The notes under the pieces were generated by a model that was not told the origin of the DNA, did no database searches, and worked only from the letters and a program-made list of their open reading frames with translations. Position numbers and translations under genes: made by a program. A stretch of 64,000 nt of DNA, taken from the NCBI RefSeq assembly GCF_009911595.1, contig NZ_QWKG01000007.1:38411-102410 (forward strand), given 5' to 3'. The stretch comes from Colidextribacter sp. OB.20. Its GTDB lineage: Bacteria > Bacillota > Clostridia > Oscillospirales > Oscillospiraceae. Shown here piece by piece: positions 42,385 to 50,819 of this stretch (position 1 is its first letter; the number at the start of each line of letters is the position of its first letter).

Positions 42385-43686
42385 TCAGGGCGCCAGCGCC
42401 TCCTGGATGCGGGAGACCAGCTCCGTGATTCTGCCGGTTTCCAGATAGTAAACTGTCTCGCCGTCGAGCTTCATATAGCAGGTCCCCTGATCCCGGCCAT
42501 AGGCCGTCATCTCTGTGACCGAGCCGTCCAAAAGGGTGGTCCTGAAATAGGCCACCGCCTCCTGGGGCGGTACAGCGTGGCCGGGGTCTGCGCCGTCGGC
42601 AATCAGGCCGATGTATTTGAAGAAAATTCCGCTGAAGGCGCTCTGATCCACATAGCGGCCGTTGCAGGACACCAGCCCTGTCCCTGGCTCCACGGTGAAG
42701 ATATAGTCGCCTGTGCTGACGCTGACCTGGATGGATTGGACTTGGTCAATGGACGTCTTCAGCGGCGCGATAAACAGGAGCTGCTCCGCGCCCAGGGTGG
42801 ACAGGTCTATGTCCGTGCTGTACAGCAGAACCACCTCGTTCTCCCTGCCGGTCTGGACGCATGTTGTGGTCTCGCCGGAGATGCCGAAAATCAGGGTCTG
42901 GGTATTCCCCTTTCCGTCCGTCACCTGGAGGGTGGGTGAGCTTCCGTCCAGCCCCAGCTCGCCGGGGGAGGCCGCCTGTGTGTCCACATAGCCGGCCACC
43001 GTCCAGCCCCGCAGCTGGGTCAGCAGCTCGTTCATCTCAATGGTCCGGGCCGGAGCCCGGTTATAGGGTTGGGTGATGTACCAGCCTCCGTCCTCCCCCA
43101 GCTCCAGCGCGACCTGGAGTGCGCCGTTCACGGAGTAGCGGATGGCGGTGATGTCCGTCTTGTCAATGGTGAATATTTCCTTATAGCGATAGGCCGCCAG
43201 ACTGCCCGTCAGCTGGGCGGCGGAGGCGCCGTCGGTGATGAACACCCGGCCGTCCGTCAGGTCCTTCACATAGCAGTCGCTGGCACTCATGGTCTGGTTC
43301 CCCACCGCCAGGGCGTACTCGTGCCCGGCGGAGGTGGTGAACCGGACCCGGATCGGGCTGGCCTCCAGGCCATAGCCGGGCGCTTCGCCGTCCAGTACCC
43401 GCAGCACCTGAAAGTCCTCCAGGGACTGGCACAGCAGCGCCATCTTCCGCTCGTTGGTCCGGTAGACGCCGCCGCTGTCCACCATCCAGACGCCCTCCTC
43501 CTGATAGAAGCGAAACTGTCCATAGGGGTTTTCCAGCTGAATCGACTCCACGGTCTCACCGCGGCTGAAATCAAACCAGACACCGTCTGCCAGCGGGTCC
43601 CGGGTCAGGCGCAGGCCTGCGTAGACCGCGGCCAGAACCGCCAGAGCCCCCAGCAGCAGCCAGACTGTTTTTTTCTGTCCCTTCAT
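42385..43686 (-). CDS. DUF4340 domain protein (Gld-type ABC accessory)
   Basis: This is a 433-residue protein with one N-terminal membrane anchor (VWLLLGALAVLAAVYAGL) and a long extracytoplasmic beta-rich part containing two DUF4340-like repeats: FSRGETVESIQLENPYGQ, then IDKTDITAIRYSVNG, and QTLIFGISGETTTCV. DUF4340 genes typically accompany GldG-like proteins and ABC-2 exporters, as here. It overlaps the GldG-like gene by 4 nt. ATG 43686 is used; the longer frame lacks a site. Its function is probably to assemble with or present the substrate of the exporter, and is not known. Confidence 0.85.
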   Translation of the reverse strand: MKGQKKTVWLLLGALAVLAAVYAGLRLTRDPLADGVWFDFSRGETVESIQLENPYGQFRFYQEEGVWMVDSGGVYRTNERKMALLCQSLEDFQVLRVLDGEAPGYGLEASPIRVRFTTSAGHEYALAVGNQTMSASDCYVKDLTDGRVFITDGASAAQLTGSLAAYRYKEIFTIDKTDITAIRYSVNGALQVALELGEDGGWYITQPYNRAPARTIEMNELLTQLRGWTVAGYVDTQAASPGELGLDGSSPTLQVTDGKGNTQTLIFGISGETTTCVQTGRENEVVLLYSTDIDLSTLGAEQLLFIAPLKTSIDQVQSIQVSVSTGDYIFTVEPGTGLVSCNGRYVDQSAFSGIFFKYIGLIADGADPGHAVPPQEAVAYFRTTLLDGSVTEMTAYGRDQGTCYMKLDGETVYYLETGRITELVSRIQEALAP

Positions 43687-45107
43687 CGGTTTTTCCTCAG
43701 ACGCCACAGGAGGAACGCCCCGCAGAAGGCCAGCATGGGCATCACGGCGCAACAGATTACCGCCAGCCTGACAAACTCGTTCCCCCGCACAATCATAATG
43801 TCGGAATTGATGACCTTCCCGGCAATCAGCTCTCTATCCCGGCCGCCAAGGAGCCAGTTGACACTGTTGAGGAGAAGATCGCCGTTGGCCTGGACCGTGA
43901 CGTTTCCGTCACAGGCAAAGGTGGCGTCTCCCAGCACAACGATCCGGGAGGAGATATTTCCGGAGCTCTCGTTGCTTCTTGAGGCCGCCATTCCCAGGGG
44001 AATGGGGCCGCTGACGTCCCGGGAGGTCTTGTGCTCATCGGGGATGCTCACATCCGTCCGGGCCCAGGCCCGGTCCGAGGAGAGCAGCAGAACGTCCCGG
44101 GTGACCTTGCTCTCGTCGTAATCCACGCCCCCCAGCCCCCGGGCCAGGGGCAGAATGACCAGCCGCTCTGCCTCGCCGATGGGCTTGGTGATCTCGTGGG
44201 CGCCGTAGCGCGGGATCAGATACATGTCGCTGGTGGACAGGTAGTAGGAGGGGTCCTCCTCCACCACATAGTTGTTGCTGATATCGATCCCGTAGGCGTT
44301 CACCAGCCCGTTCAGAACGTCCAGCCTTTTGATATTGCTGTTCATCACCGGGTCCAGGAGGAGGAGCAGGCTCTTCCCCTGCTCCAGAAACTGCCGGAGC
44401 AGCGCCGCCTCCTCCTCGGTCAGGTCGCTCCGGGGGGCGGCCAGAATCAGAATGTCGGCGTCCTCCGGGATGCCCGTCTGGAGGAGTACGCAGGTTTTGA
44501 CCGCATAGGCGTCCAGCTGAAGCAGGCGGATGGCGTCAGACAGCTGGTTGGTCACCGACAGCTCCCCGTGGCCCTGGGTGAAATAGACAGTGGGCAGCTC
44601 CTCGCTGGAGACATAACGGATGGCCCCGGTGATCTCCCTCTCTCCATAGAACAGGTTTCCGCTGCTTCCCGATTCAAACAGGTCGTCGCTGTACACCAGC
44701 TGTACCTGCTCCCCGCTCTCTATAATCAGGGTCCCGTTAAACACGGCCTGGACGTCCCCCAGGGTGTAGCCGGCCAGGGCGGAGGGGTTTTTCTCCGCGT
44801 CTATGTACTCCACCGTCACCATCTCGCTGGCCTTCTCATACTCGTTCAGAAGGGAGGAGACGTAGGGGTTCTCCTGCCCGGAGGGATATACGGCCCCGAT
44901 GCGCACCGGGCTGTTCAGCTCCTCCAGACAGCTCAGACTGTCCCCGGACAGGGTGAAAAGCTTCTGCCCGGTCATGTCGTACCGGAAGGGCACTTCATAG
45001 GCGACCATGGTGCCGAGGGTGACAGCCGCCGTCAGCAGCAGCACCGTCAGCACAGCCAGCCCAATAAACTGCCGCTTCTTATTCTTGATCTGCAAAGACG
45101 TATCCAT
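43683..45107 (-). CDS. GldG-like ABC auxiliary membrane protein
   Basis: This 474-residue protein has an N-terminal helix (FIGLAVLTVLLLTAAVTLG), a large extracytoplasmic region of the ABC-type uncharacterised auxiliary family (YDMTGQKLFTLSGDSL, VYFTQGHGELSV, DADILILAAPRSDLTEEE, LLLLDPVMN), and a C-terminal helix ending WRLRKNR. In Bacteroidota, GldG works with GldA and GldF in gliding; in Firmicutes the set is an exporter of unknown cargo. It lies 9 nt after the permease gene. Confidence 0.85.
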   Translation of the reverse strand: MDTSLQIKNKKRQFIGLAVLTVLLLTAAVTLGTMVAYEVPFRYDMTGQKLFTLSGDSLSCLEELNSPVRIGAVYPSGQENPYVSSLLNEYEKASEMVTVEYIDAEKNPSALAGYTLGDVQAVFNGTLIIESGEQVQLVYSDDLFESGSSGNLFYGEREITGAIRYVSSEELPTVYFTQGHGELSVTNQLSDAIRLLQLDAYAVKTCVLLQTGIPEDADILILAAPRSDLTEEEAALLRQFLEQGKSLLLLLDPVMNSNIKRLDVLNGLVNAYGIDISNNYVVEEDPSYYLSTSDMYLIPRYGAHEITKPIGEAERLVILPLARGLGGVDYDESKVTRDVLLLSSDRAWARTDVSIPDEHKTSRDVSGPIPLGMAASRSNESSGNISSRIVVLGDATFACDGNVTVQANGDLLLNSVNWLLGGRDRELIAGKVINSDIMIVRGNEFVRLAVICCAVMPMLAFCGAFLLWRLRKNR

Positions 45108-45116
45108 AGCCCGCTC

Positions 45117-45821
45117 CTACCGAAACCTTCTGTACTCCAGGTTCTTTACCGCCATAACCAGGCACACCGCCGTCACCCCCAGGTAATAAGCCACAGGGCC
45201 CGGCCGGAGCACCCCTCTGGTAAACTCGTCATACCTTGTGGTAATTGCCAGCGCCGACAGGATGGGGCTGAGCACCGGAATTGTCAGAGATCGGGTGAAG
45301 GAGGCCAGCATCACCATCAGGAAGAGGATGCCGAAGGCGCTGATGGCCGCGGTCACCTGATTTTCTGCGAAGGAGGAAATAAAGGTGCACACTGCGATCA
45401 TGCTGACGCCCAGCAGGGCGAAGCCCAGATAGGACGCCGCCAGGGCCCCATAGTTGGGGGAGCCGTGGGCGGCGATGATCACCACATAGACCAGCGTTGC
45501 AGCCAGGGCGTAGCCAAACAGGACGCCGGCCGCCAGAAACTTGCCCAGCACGATGTCCACGCACCTCAGACGGGAGGTCATCAGAAGCTGCTCCGTCCCG
45601 TTTCTCCGCTCCTCGGCAAACATCCGCATGGTCAGCACCGGGAAGATGATAAAGGACACATTTTTCAGCAGGTCGAACATGCCGGACAGCGCACCGTTTC
45701 CCCCCAGCAGGTTATAGATGGTGAACATCATGCCGGACAGCAGCAGGAAAATCCCCAGAAATACATATCCGAAGGGGGTGGAAAAAAACGAGGAGACTTC
45801 CTTCTTTATGATGATACTCAT
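45117..45821 (-). CDS. ABC-2 type permease (GldF-like)
   Basis: This 234-residue integral membrane protein has six hydrophobic segments and typical ABC-2 features: IIIKKEVSSFFSTPFGYVFL at the N-terminus and FAEERRNGTEQLLMTSRLR between helices 2 and 3. It overlaps the ATPase gene by 4 nt (ATGA) and is followed by the GldG-like gene, giving a complete ATPase-permease-auxiliary exporter. Cargo unknown. Confidence 0.88.
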   Translation of the reverse strand: MSIIIKKEVSSFFSTPFGYVFLGIFLLLSGMMFTIYNLLGGNGALSGMFDLLKNVSFIIFPVLTMRMFAEERRNGTEQLLMTSRLRCVDIVLGKFLAAGVLFGYALAATLVYVVIIAAHGSPNYGALAASYLGFALLGVSMIAVCTFISSFAENQVTAAISAFGILFLMVMLASFTRSLTIPVLSPILSALAITTRYDEFTRGVLRPGPVAYYLGVTAVCLVMAVKNLEYRRFR

Positions 45822-46771
45822 AGCGCTGCCCCCTCTCCGGCACGGGCGTCTGTCAGGCGCAGGAAGACCTGCTCCAGAGACAGCCTGCCGCTGTTCAGCT
45901 CCAGCAGCGGAATCTGATGGCGGGCCAGGGCGGCGGACACCGCCTGCCGGACCTCGTCGGTATCGGGCGCGGTGATCTCAAACCACCGCCTGTCCCCGTC
46001 CGTGCCGCAGCCTTCGATTTTCTCAATGGCGGGAATATCCCCGAGGGCAGCGGACAGCTCCTCCCTGTTGCAGGCGGCCTTCAGGCGGAAAAGGTTCCCC
46101 TCCTCCTGCCCCCTGCTCAGGTTCTCCATGGTGTCCTCGGCCACCAGCCGGCCGTTGCTGATGATGACGACCCGGTCGCAGGTCTGGCCGATCTCGGCCA
46201 GGATGTGGGAGCTGACCATAATCGTATGGTCCCGGCTCAGGCGTTTCAGAAGGTCGCGCACCTCGGTGATCTGCCTGGGGTCCAGGCCGGCGGTGGGCTC
46301 ATCCAGAATCAGGATTTTGGGGTCGCCCACCAGCGCCTGGGCCAGTCCCACCCGCTGCCGGTAGCCCTTCGACAGGTTCCCGATGGGCCGGCCGCGCACA
46401 TCCCCGACGCCCGTCAGCCCGAGGAACCCTTCCACATGGGCCTTCCGCTCCCCCTTGGGAACCCCCTTGATGGCGGCGGCGAAGAGCAGATACTCCTCCA
46501 CCTCCATCTCCAGGTATAAAGGCGGGAGCTCGGGCATAAAGCCTATGTGCCGCAGGGCCTGGTCCGGGTCCTCCAGCATGTCGCAGCCGTTGATTACAAT
46601 GCGCCCGGAGGTCATCATGTGGCAGCCTGTCAGCATCTTCATGATGGTGGATTTACCGGCCCCATTGGGCCCCAGCAGGCCTACAATCTCCCCCTGGTCC
46701 ACATGAAAGGTGATGTCCTCCACACCGCGCTTGTTCCCGTATCGCTTTGTCAAGCCTGTTACCTGGATCAT
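45818..46771 (-). CDS. ABC exporter ATP-binding protein (GldA-like)
   Basis: This 317-residue single-NBD ATPase has Walker A GPNGAGKST, the signature LSKGYRQRVGLAQAL, Walker B ILILDEPTAGLDP and the H-loop VSSHILAEI, plus a C-terminal ~90-residue regulatory tail. The YxNKRGVEDITF start and LSKGY signature are those of ABC-2 exporters of the CcmA/GldA group. GGGAGG precedes the ATG. It begins 23 nt after the kinase stop, so it is probably co-transcribed with sugar-catabolic genes. Confidence 0.9.
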   Translation of the reverse strand: MIQVTGLTKRYGNKRGVEDITFHVDQGEIVGLLGPNGAGKSTIMKMLTGCHMMTSGRIVINGCDMLEDPDQALRHIGFMPELPPLYLEMEVEEYLLFAAAIKGVPKGERKAHVEGFLGLTGVGDVRGRPIGNLSKGYRQRVGLAQALVGDPKILILDEPTAGLDPRQITEVRDLLKRLSRDHTIMVSSHILAEIGQTCDRVVIISNGRLVAEDTMENLSRGQEEGNLFRLKAACNREELSAALGDIPAIEKIEGCGTDGDRRWFEITAPDTDEVRQAVSAALARHQIPLLELNSGRLSLEQVFLRLTDARAGEGAAL

Positions 46772-46794
46772 AGTGCCTCCCGCTTACGTGCGTT

Positions 46795-48339
46795 TTACCT
46801 CACGTACCTTCTGACAATAGCGGCCTGGGCGGCAAAGGTCTCCTTCAGGGAGACGTACAGCTGCCGGTAGGTCTGATAGTAGTCGTTGTATATGGACACA
46901 TGCTCCGGGATGGGCTCGGTGACGCTTTCGATTTTCAGCACGGCGTCGCAGCCCTCGGCCACGTTTTTATAGAACCCCGCGCCCACGCCGGCCAGAATCG
47001 CCGCGCCGGCGGCCGGGCCCTCCTCCATATTCATGGTGACCACCTTGGCGTTGTAGATATCCGCCTGCATCTGCCGCCAGAGCTGGCTCTTGGCTCCGCC
47101 GCCGGAGGCCCGGATTTCCCTGACCTCCAGTCCGTGCTCCCGGAACAGCTCCACGCTGTCCCGCAGGGAGAAGGTGACGCCCTCCATCACGCTGCGGCAG
47201 ATTTCATTCAGCCCGTGGCGCTGGGAGAGGCCGAAGAACACGCCCCTGGCGTTCTCGTCGTTGATGGGGGTCTTTTCCCCGTTCAGATAGGGGAGGAAGG
47301 CCAGACCCTCGCTGCCCACGGCGGCCTGCTCCGCCAAGCCGGTCATGTAATCGTAGATGTCCTTGCCCTGGGCGGCCAGCTCGGCCTTTTTCTCCGGGAA
47401 AAAGGTGTCCCGCACCCACTTGAAGGAGGCGCCGGAGGTCAGCGTGAGCCCCAGGAAGCCCCACAGGCCGGGGACCGCATGGCACATGCTGTAGGTGGCG
47501 CACTGCTTTTCAATGACGAAGGGCTGGTCCGCGCTGGCGAAGATTACGCCGGAGGTGCCGATGGAGGAGCCCACCACACCGCTGCGCACGATGCCGGTGC
47601 CCACGCCGCAGGCGGGCTGGTCGCCGGCGCCGGAGACCACCGGAATGCCGGCCTTCAGCCCCCAGTCCTTCGCCACGGACTCCAGCAGATAGCCACAGAC
47701 CTCCTGGGATTCGGTCAGCCGCTCGGGCATGATCTCCTTGGGGATACCCAGCGATTTCAGCATGGTCTCAGACCAGCAGCGGCCGGGTACGTCCATCAGA
47801 TAGGTGAGGGAGGCGTCGCTCACCTCGGTGCTCAGCTCGCCGGTCATCAGCAGACGCAGGAAGTCCTTGGTGAACACCACCTTGTGGGTCTGTTCAAACT
47901 CCTGGGGGCGGTGCTTTTTCAGCCACAGCAGCTTGGGGGCCCAGAAGCTGTTCAGGCAGTGGTTGGTGGTGATGCTCAGGGACTGATCCGCCGTAATGAT
48001 TCGGGCGATGTCCTCCACCTCCGCCGTGGCCCGCTGGTCCAGCCAGATCATGCAGTTGCCGATGGGTTTCAGATCTTTATCCAGCATCACGTTTCCCTGC
48101 ATCTGCCCGGAGAAGCCGATTCCAATGATATCCTGGCCCCGGCCGCTTTTGGAGACCGCCTCCTTTACCGCACCGCAGCAGGCGCGCCACCAGTCCATGG
48201 GGTCCTGCTCCGCAAAGCCGGGCTCGGGATTGATTACGTTGCACTCCTGATAACCGATACCTTGAACCGCGCCCTCTTCATCCAGGATCAGGGCCTTGAC
48301 ACCGCTGGTACCGGAGTCGATTCCTAAGAAACAGCTCAT
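46795..48339 (-). CDS. FGGY-family carbohydrate kinase (xylulokinase-like)
   Basis: This is a 514-residue FGGY kinase: GIDSGTSGVKALILDEEG, GIGFSGQMQGNVMLD, CMIWLDQRATAEVEDI, the catalytic Asp in VVSGAGDQPACGVGTG, and RASGGGAKSQLWRQMQADIY. The Gln-Met-Gln-Gly substrate loop and the length point to xylulokinase or a related ketose kinase. It lies downstream of the Fe-alcohol dehydrogenase, suggesting polyol to ketose to ketose phosphate. Substrate not proven. Confidence 0.88.
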   Translation of the reverse strand: MSCFLGIDSGTSGVKALILDEEGAVQGIGYQECNVINPEPGFAEQDPMDWWRACCGAVKEAVSKSGRGQDIIGIGFSGQMQGNVMLDKDLKPIGNCMIWLDQRATAEVEDIARIITADQSLSITTNHCLNSFWAPKLLWLKKHRPQEFEQTHKVVFTKDFLRLLMTGELSTEVSDASLTYLMDVPGRCWSETMLKSLGIPKEIMPERLTESQEVCGYLLESVAKDWGLKAGIPVVSGAGDQPACGVGTGIVRSGVVGSSIGTSGVIFASADQPFVIEKQCATYSMCHAVPGLWGFLGLTLTSGASFKWVRDTFFPEKKAELAAQGKDIYDYMTGLAEQAAVGSEGLAFLPYLNGEKTPINDENARGVFFGLSQRHGLNEICRSVMEGVTFSLRDSVELFREHGLEVREIRASGGGAKSQLWRQMQADIYNAKVVTMNMEEGPAAGAAILAGVGAGFYKNVAEGCDAVLKIESVTEPIPEHVSIYNDYYQTYRQLYVSLKETFAAQAAIVRRYVR

Positions 48340-48366
48340 AGCAAATTTTCCTTTCCAGTTTATTCG

Positions 48367-48395
48367 GCTGTGCCGCAGGAGCCCCGCGGCACAGC
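48367..48395 (-). repeat. Intercistronic hairpin between Fe-dehydrogenase and kinase genes
   Basis: GCTGTGCCGC and GCGGCACAGC form a perfect 10-bp stem with a 9-nt loop in the 86-nt gap. No U-run follows; it is likely an mRNA-processing or stability element. Confidence 0.55.
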
Positions 48396-48425
48396 GCAGT
48401 CAGCGGTTCCGTTTATCTCGGCGCA

Positions 48426-49604
48426 TTACAGACAGGACTCGAACATCTCCCGGATGATCTCCTGGGTGTAGCCAAACTTCTCCACCTCGCCCCAGGCGAC
48501 GGCGGTCTGATAGGCGTCGGGGGTCATCTTGTCGATGGCGTCGGGGTCGGTAATGCCCGCCTCGGCCAGGGTGGTGGGGGTATCAATCTTCTTGAACCAG
48601 GCCTCCAGGGCGGCGATGCCGGCCTTGGCGGCCACCATGTCGTCGGCCTCCCGAATGCCGAAAACCTCCCGGGCGAAGGTGGCCACCTTGATGGGGTTGA
48701 CCTTGATGTGGGCCCGCATAGTGGCCAGAATGGTCACCGACATGGCGGCGCCGTGGGGAGTGTTGTAGAAATTGGACAGAGAGTGGCCCAGGATGTGGAT
48801 GTTGGAGTTGGGCAGGCCGAAGCCGCAGTCATAGAAGCCGTTCCAGGCGAAGGCGGCCTGCCACATCATGATTGCCCGGGCGTCGGGGTCCTGGGGATTC
48901 TCCAGCAGGCGGTTCATGCACTCCATCATGGAGCGGATGCCGCCCTCGCAGAAGTGGTCCTGATAGGGGGCGAAGGCCAGGTCGTGGCCCAGGTAGTGCT
49001 CCAGCAGATGGGAGATAATGTCCGCGGCAGAATAGGCGGTCTGGCGGACAGGGATTGTATAGGTCAGCTCCGGGTCCAAAATGGTAACGGCGGGCTTCAT
49101 GATGGGGCTGACAAAGCCGTCCTTGCGGCGCAGGGTCTCGTTGGTAATCACGGCGGTGCCGTTCAGCTCGGAGGAGGTGGCGGGGATGGTCACCACGGCG
49201 ATGACAGGGATGGTCTCCTGAATGGCGGCCTTGCCCAGGGGGAAGTCCCAGGGATCGCCGTCGTACTTGGCGGCAACGCCGATGAACTTGGCGCTGTCCA
49301 TGGCGGAGCCGCCGCCCAGGGCGATGAGAACGTCGGGCTTTTCCCGCTTAGCCAGCTCGATGCCGATGGCGGCGTGCTCAGCGGTAGGATTACTTTTCAC
49401 GCCGAAGAACTCCAGTAGCTCTACGCCGGCCTCCGCGCAGCTCTTCGCCACCTTGTCATAGAAGCCCAGATCCTTCACCAGCTTCTCGTCATAGGTGACC
49501 AGCATGGCCTTCTTGCCAAAGCTGGCGGCCTCGCTGCCCACCTTGGCTACCTCGCCCACACCAAACACGATCTTCGAGGGAATCTTGAACTCGAATGAAT
49601 ACAT
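48426..49604 (-). CDS. Iron-containing (group III) alcohol dehydrogenase
   Basis: This is a 392-residue Fe-ADH. The NAD-binding region has LIALGGGSAMDSAKFIG and the IPATSSELNGTAVITN motif. Metal ligands are expected in HLLEHYLGH and LGHSLSNFYNTPHGAAMS, where the conserved His residues are present. Members oxidise alcohols or polyols or reduce aldehydes; the YqdH/BDH-like N-terminus (FEFKIPSKIVFGVGEV) is typical. It lies 65 nt after the lactonase gene and before the kinase, so a polyol or sugar substrate is likely. Confidence 0.9.
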   Translation of the reverse strand: MYSFEFKIPSKIVFGVGEVAKVGSEAASFGKKAMLVTYDEKLVKDLGFYDKVAKSCAEAGVELLEFFGVKSNPTAEHAAIGIELAKREKPDVLIALGGGSAMDSAKFIGVAAKYDGDPWDFPLGKAAIQETIPVIAVVTIPATSSELNGTAVITNETLRRKDGFVSPIMKPAVTILDPELTYTIPVRQTAYSAADIISHLLEHYLGHDLAFAPYQDHFCEGGIRSMMECMNRLLENPQDPDARAIMMWQAAFAWNGFYDCGFGLPNSNIHILGHSLSNFYNTPHGAAMSVTILATMRAHIKVNPIKVATFAREVFGIREADDMVAAKAGIAALEAWFKKIDTPTTLAEAGITDPDAIDKMTPDAYQTAVAWGEVEKFGYTQEIIREMFESCL

Positions 49605-49669
49605 AACTACCGCTCCTTTTTTTCAATAATATTTCAGATGACAGATATTCTCCATCAAAACTCTGGCGC

Positions 49670-50554
49670 TCAGCAGGGATAGAAGTGGTCCGGCATTCCC
49701 GCGACGGGGCTTCTGGCCCTGAACATGCCGCCGGCGCCTGGGTTGTCGTTCAGCTCCTCGGGGCCATAGCAGAACCTGGAGGTGGCCACGTAGAAGTCCC
49801 GCATGTCCTCCCCGGCAAAGCCGCCGCAGCAGACATATTCCACCGGGAAGCCGATGGTCTCGATCAGCTTATACTCGGGGCTCCAGACCGAGATTTTCCC
49901 GGTCCAGTGGCAGATGTACAGGTTGTCATGCCTGTCGATGCTCATGCCGTCTGGCATCCCCTGGTCCGTGAAGCGGATGACCACCTGGCCGGCGCTCACA
50001 GGCCCCTTTTCCAGGTCGTAGTCATAGGCGACCAGCGTCTGATTAAAGGTATCTACCACGAACATCTTTGAGTTGTCCCGGTTCCAGACAATGGCATTGT
50101 ACTGGTTGATCCCGGCCTCGATGGTTTTTACCGAACCGTCGGTGTCCACCATGTAGAAGCTGCCCTTCATGTGGGGCTGGTAAGCGCCGGTGCCGTACAG
50201 CTTGGAGACCGAGCTCATAAACACACGCCCTGCGGCGTCCACCCGGGTGTCGTTGTAGCGGTTGTCGGGATTTCCCTGCTCCGGGTCAACCAGGAAGGTG
50301 AGCCCGCCATCCTCCAGGTCCAGCAGATGCAGCCCGCCCTCGATGGCGCACAGCAGCTTTCCGGGATCGCTGCATGGAATCGCGGAGCCGATCATCCGGC
50401 CGGTTTTCCATACCTGATCCTCTCCAGACGCGGGGCTGTATCCGTGTACGTCGCCGGAGAACAGGTCGGTCCAATACAGCCGGCCCACCCGCTTATCCCA
50501 AATGGGCGTCTCAATCAGCTCCAGGTTTGCGTCTATCACCAGATCAAATTTCAT
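49670..50554 (-). CDS. SMP-30/gluconolactonase-family protein
   Basis: This 294-residue cytoplasmic six-bladed beta-propeller matches the SMP-30/gluconolactonase/LRE family: the N-terminal Glu ligand in LELIETPIWDKRVGRLYWTDL, PDNRYNDTRVDAAGRVFMSS, YNAIVWNRDNSKMFVVDT and the late Asp in GMPDGMSIDRHDNLYICHW. These enzymes hydrolyse aldonolactones using Ca or Zn. GGAGGC precedes the ATG. It is the promoter-proximal gene of the array, under the SorC-type operator at 50582, so the pathway probably forms a sugar lactone. Confidence 0.9.
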   Translation of the reverse strand: MKFDLVIDANLELIETPIWDKRVGRLYWTDLFSGDVHGYSPASGEDQVWKTGRMIGSAIPCSDPGKLLCAIEGGLHLLDLEDGGLTFLVDPEQGNPDNRYNDTRVDAAGRVFMSSVSKLYGTGAYQPHMKGSFYMVDTDGSVKTIEAGINQYNAIVWNRDNSKMFVVDTFNQTLVAYDYDLEKGPVSAGQVVIRFTDQGMPDGMSIDRHDNLYICHWTGKISVWSPEYKLIETIGFPVEYVCCGGFAGEDMRDFYVATSRFCYGPEELNDNPGAGGMFRARSPVAGMPDHFYPC

Positions 50555-50581
50555 TTTTCCGCCTCCTTTTTTACCCGCTAT

Positions 50582-50597
50582 ATTTACATTTGTAAAT
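50582..50597. promoter_or_regulatory. SorC-type operator ATTTAC-N4-GTAAAT, lactonase promoter copy
   Basis: ATTTACATTTGTAAAT is a palindrome about 16-31 nt downstream of the predicted lactonase start site. The same palindrome with a different spacer occurs at 51990, downstream of the dehydrogenase promoter. The intervening SorC regulator is the likely binder (inference). Confidence 0.65.
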
Positions 50598-50619
50598 CAA
50601 TGATATTTTTGTTAATTTA

Positions 50620-50648
50620 ACGATATCATATCTTTTTCCTTTTGTCAA
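50620..50648 (-). promoter_or_regulatory. Sigma-A promoter of the lactonase-led operon
   Basis: On the minus strand, TTGACA (50648 to 50643), a 17-nt spacer and TATCGT (50625 to 50620). Confidence 0.65.
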
Positions 50649-50706
50649 TCGTTTTAAATCAAAATTGAAGTGTGAACGATTTTTAGGCATTTTGACGAGT
50701 CAAATT

Positions 50707-50737
50707 CCGCCTCCCCTTCCCGCGCGTCCGGAGGCGG
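50707..50737. repeat. GC-rich hairpin between lactonase promoter and terminator
   Basis: CCGCCTCC and GGAGGCGG pair around a 15-nt loop. It has no T-run and no clear role; it may back up the neighbouring terminator. Confidence 0.4.
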
Positions 50738-50746
50738 CAAAACATA

Positions 50747-50791
50747 AGAAAACCGTGTGCCTCCAAAGCCTGGGAGAGGCACACGGTTTTT
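50747..50791 (-). terminator. Intrinsic terminator of the SorC regulator gene
   Basis: ACCGTGTGCCTC and GAGGCACACGGT pair with a 12-nt loop and are flanked by A and T runs on both sides, so it works in either direction. It separates the regulator from the lactonase promoter region. Confidence 0.85.
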
Positions 50792-50819
50792 AAGCAGCCG
50801 GAACATGCTGTACGCTTTT

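Noticed and set aside
44031..45917. 628-codon plus-strand frame over the GldG/GldF genes
   Set aside because: It is opposite to three well-recognised overlapping genes; the product is Gly/Gln/His-rich without domains.
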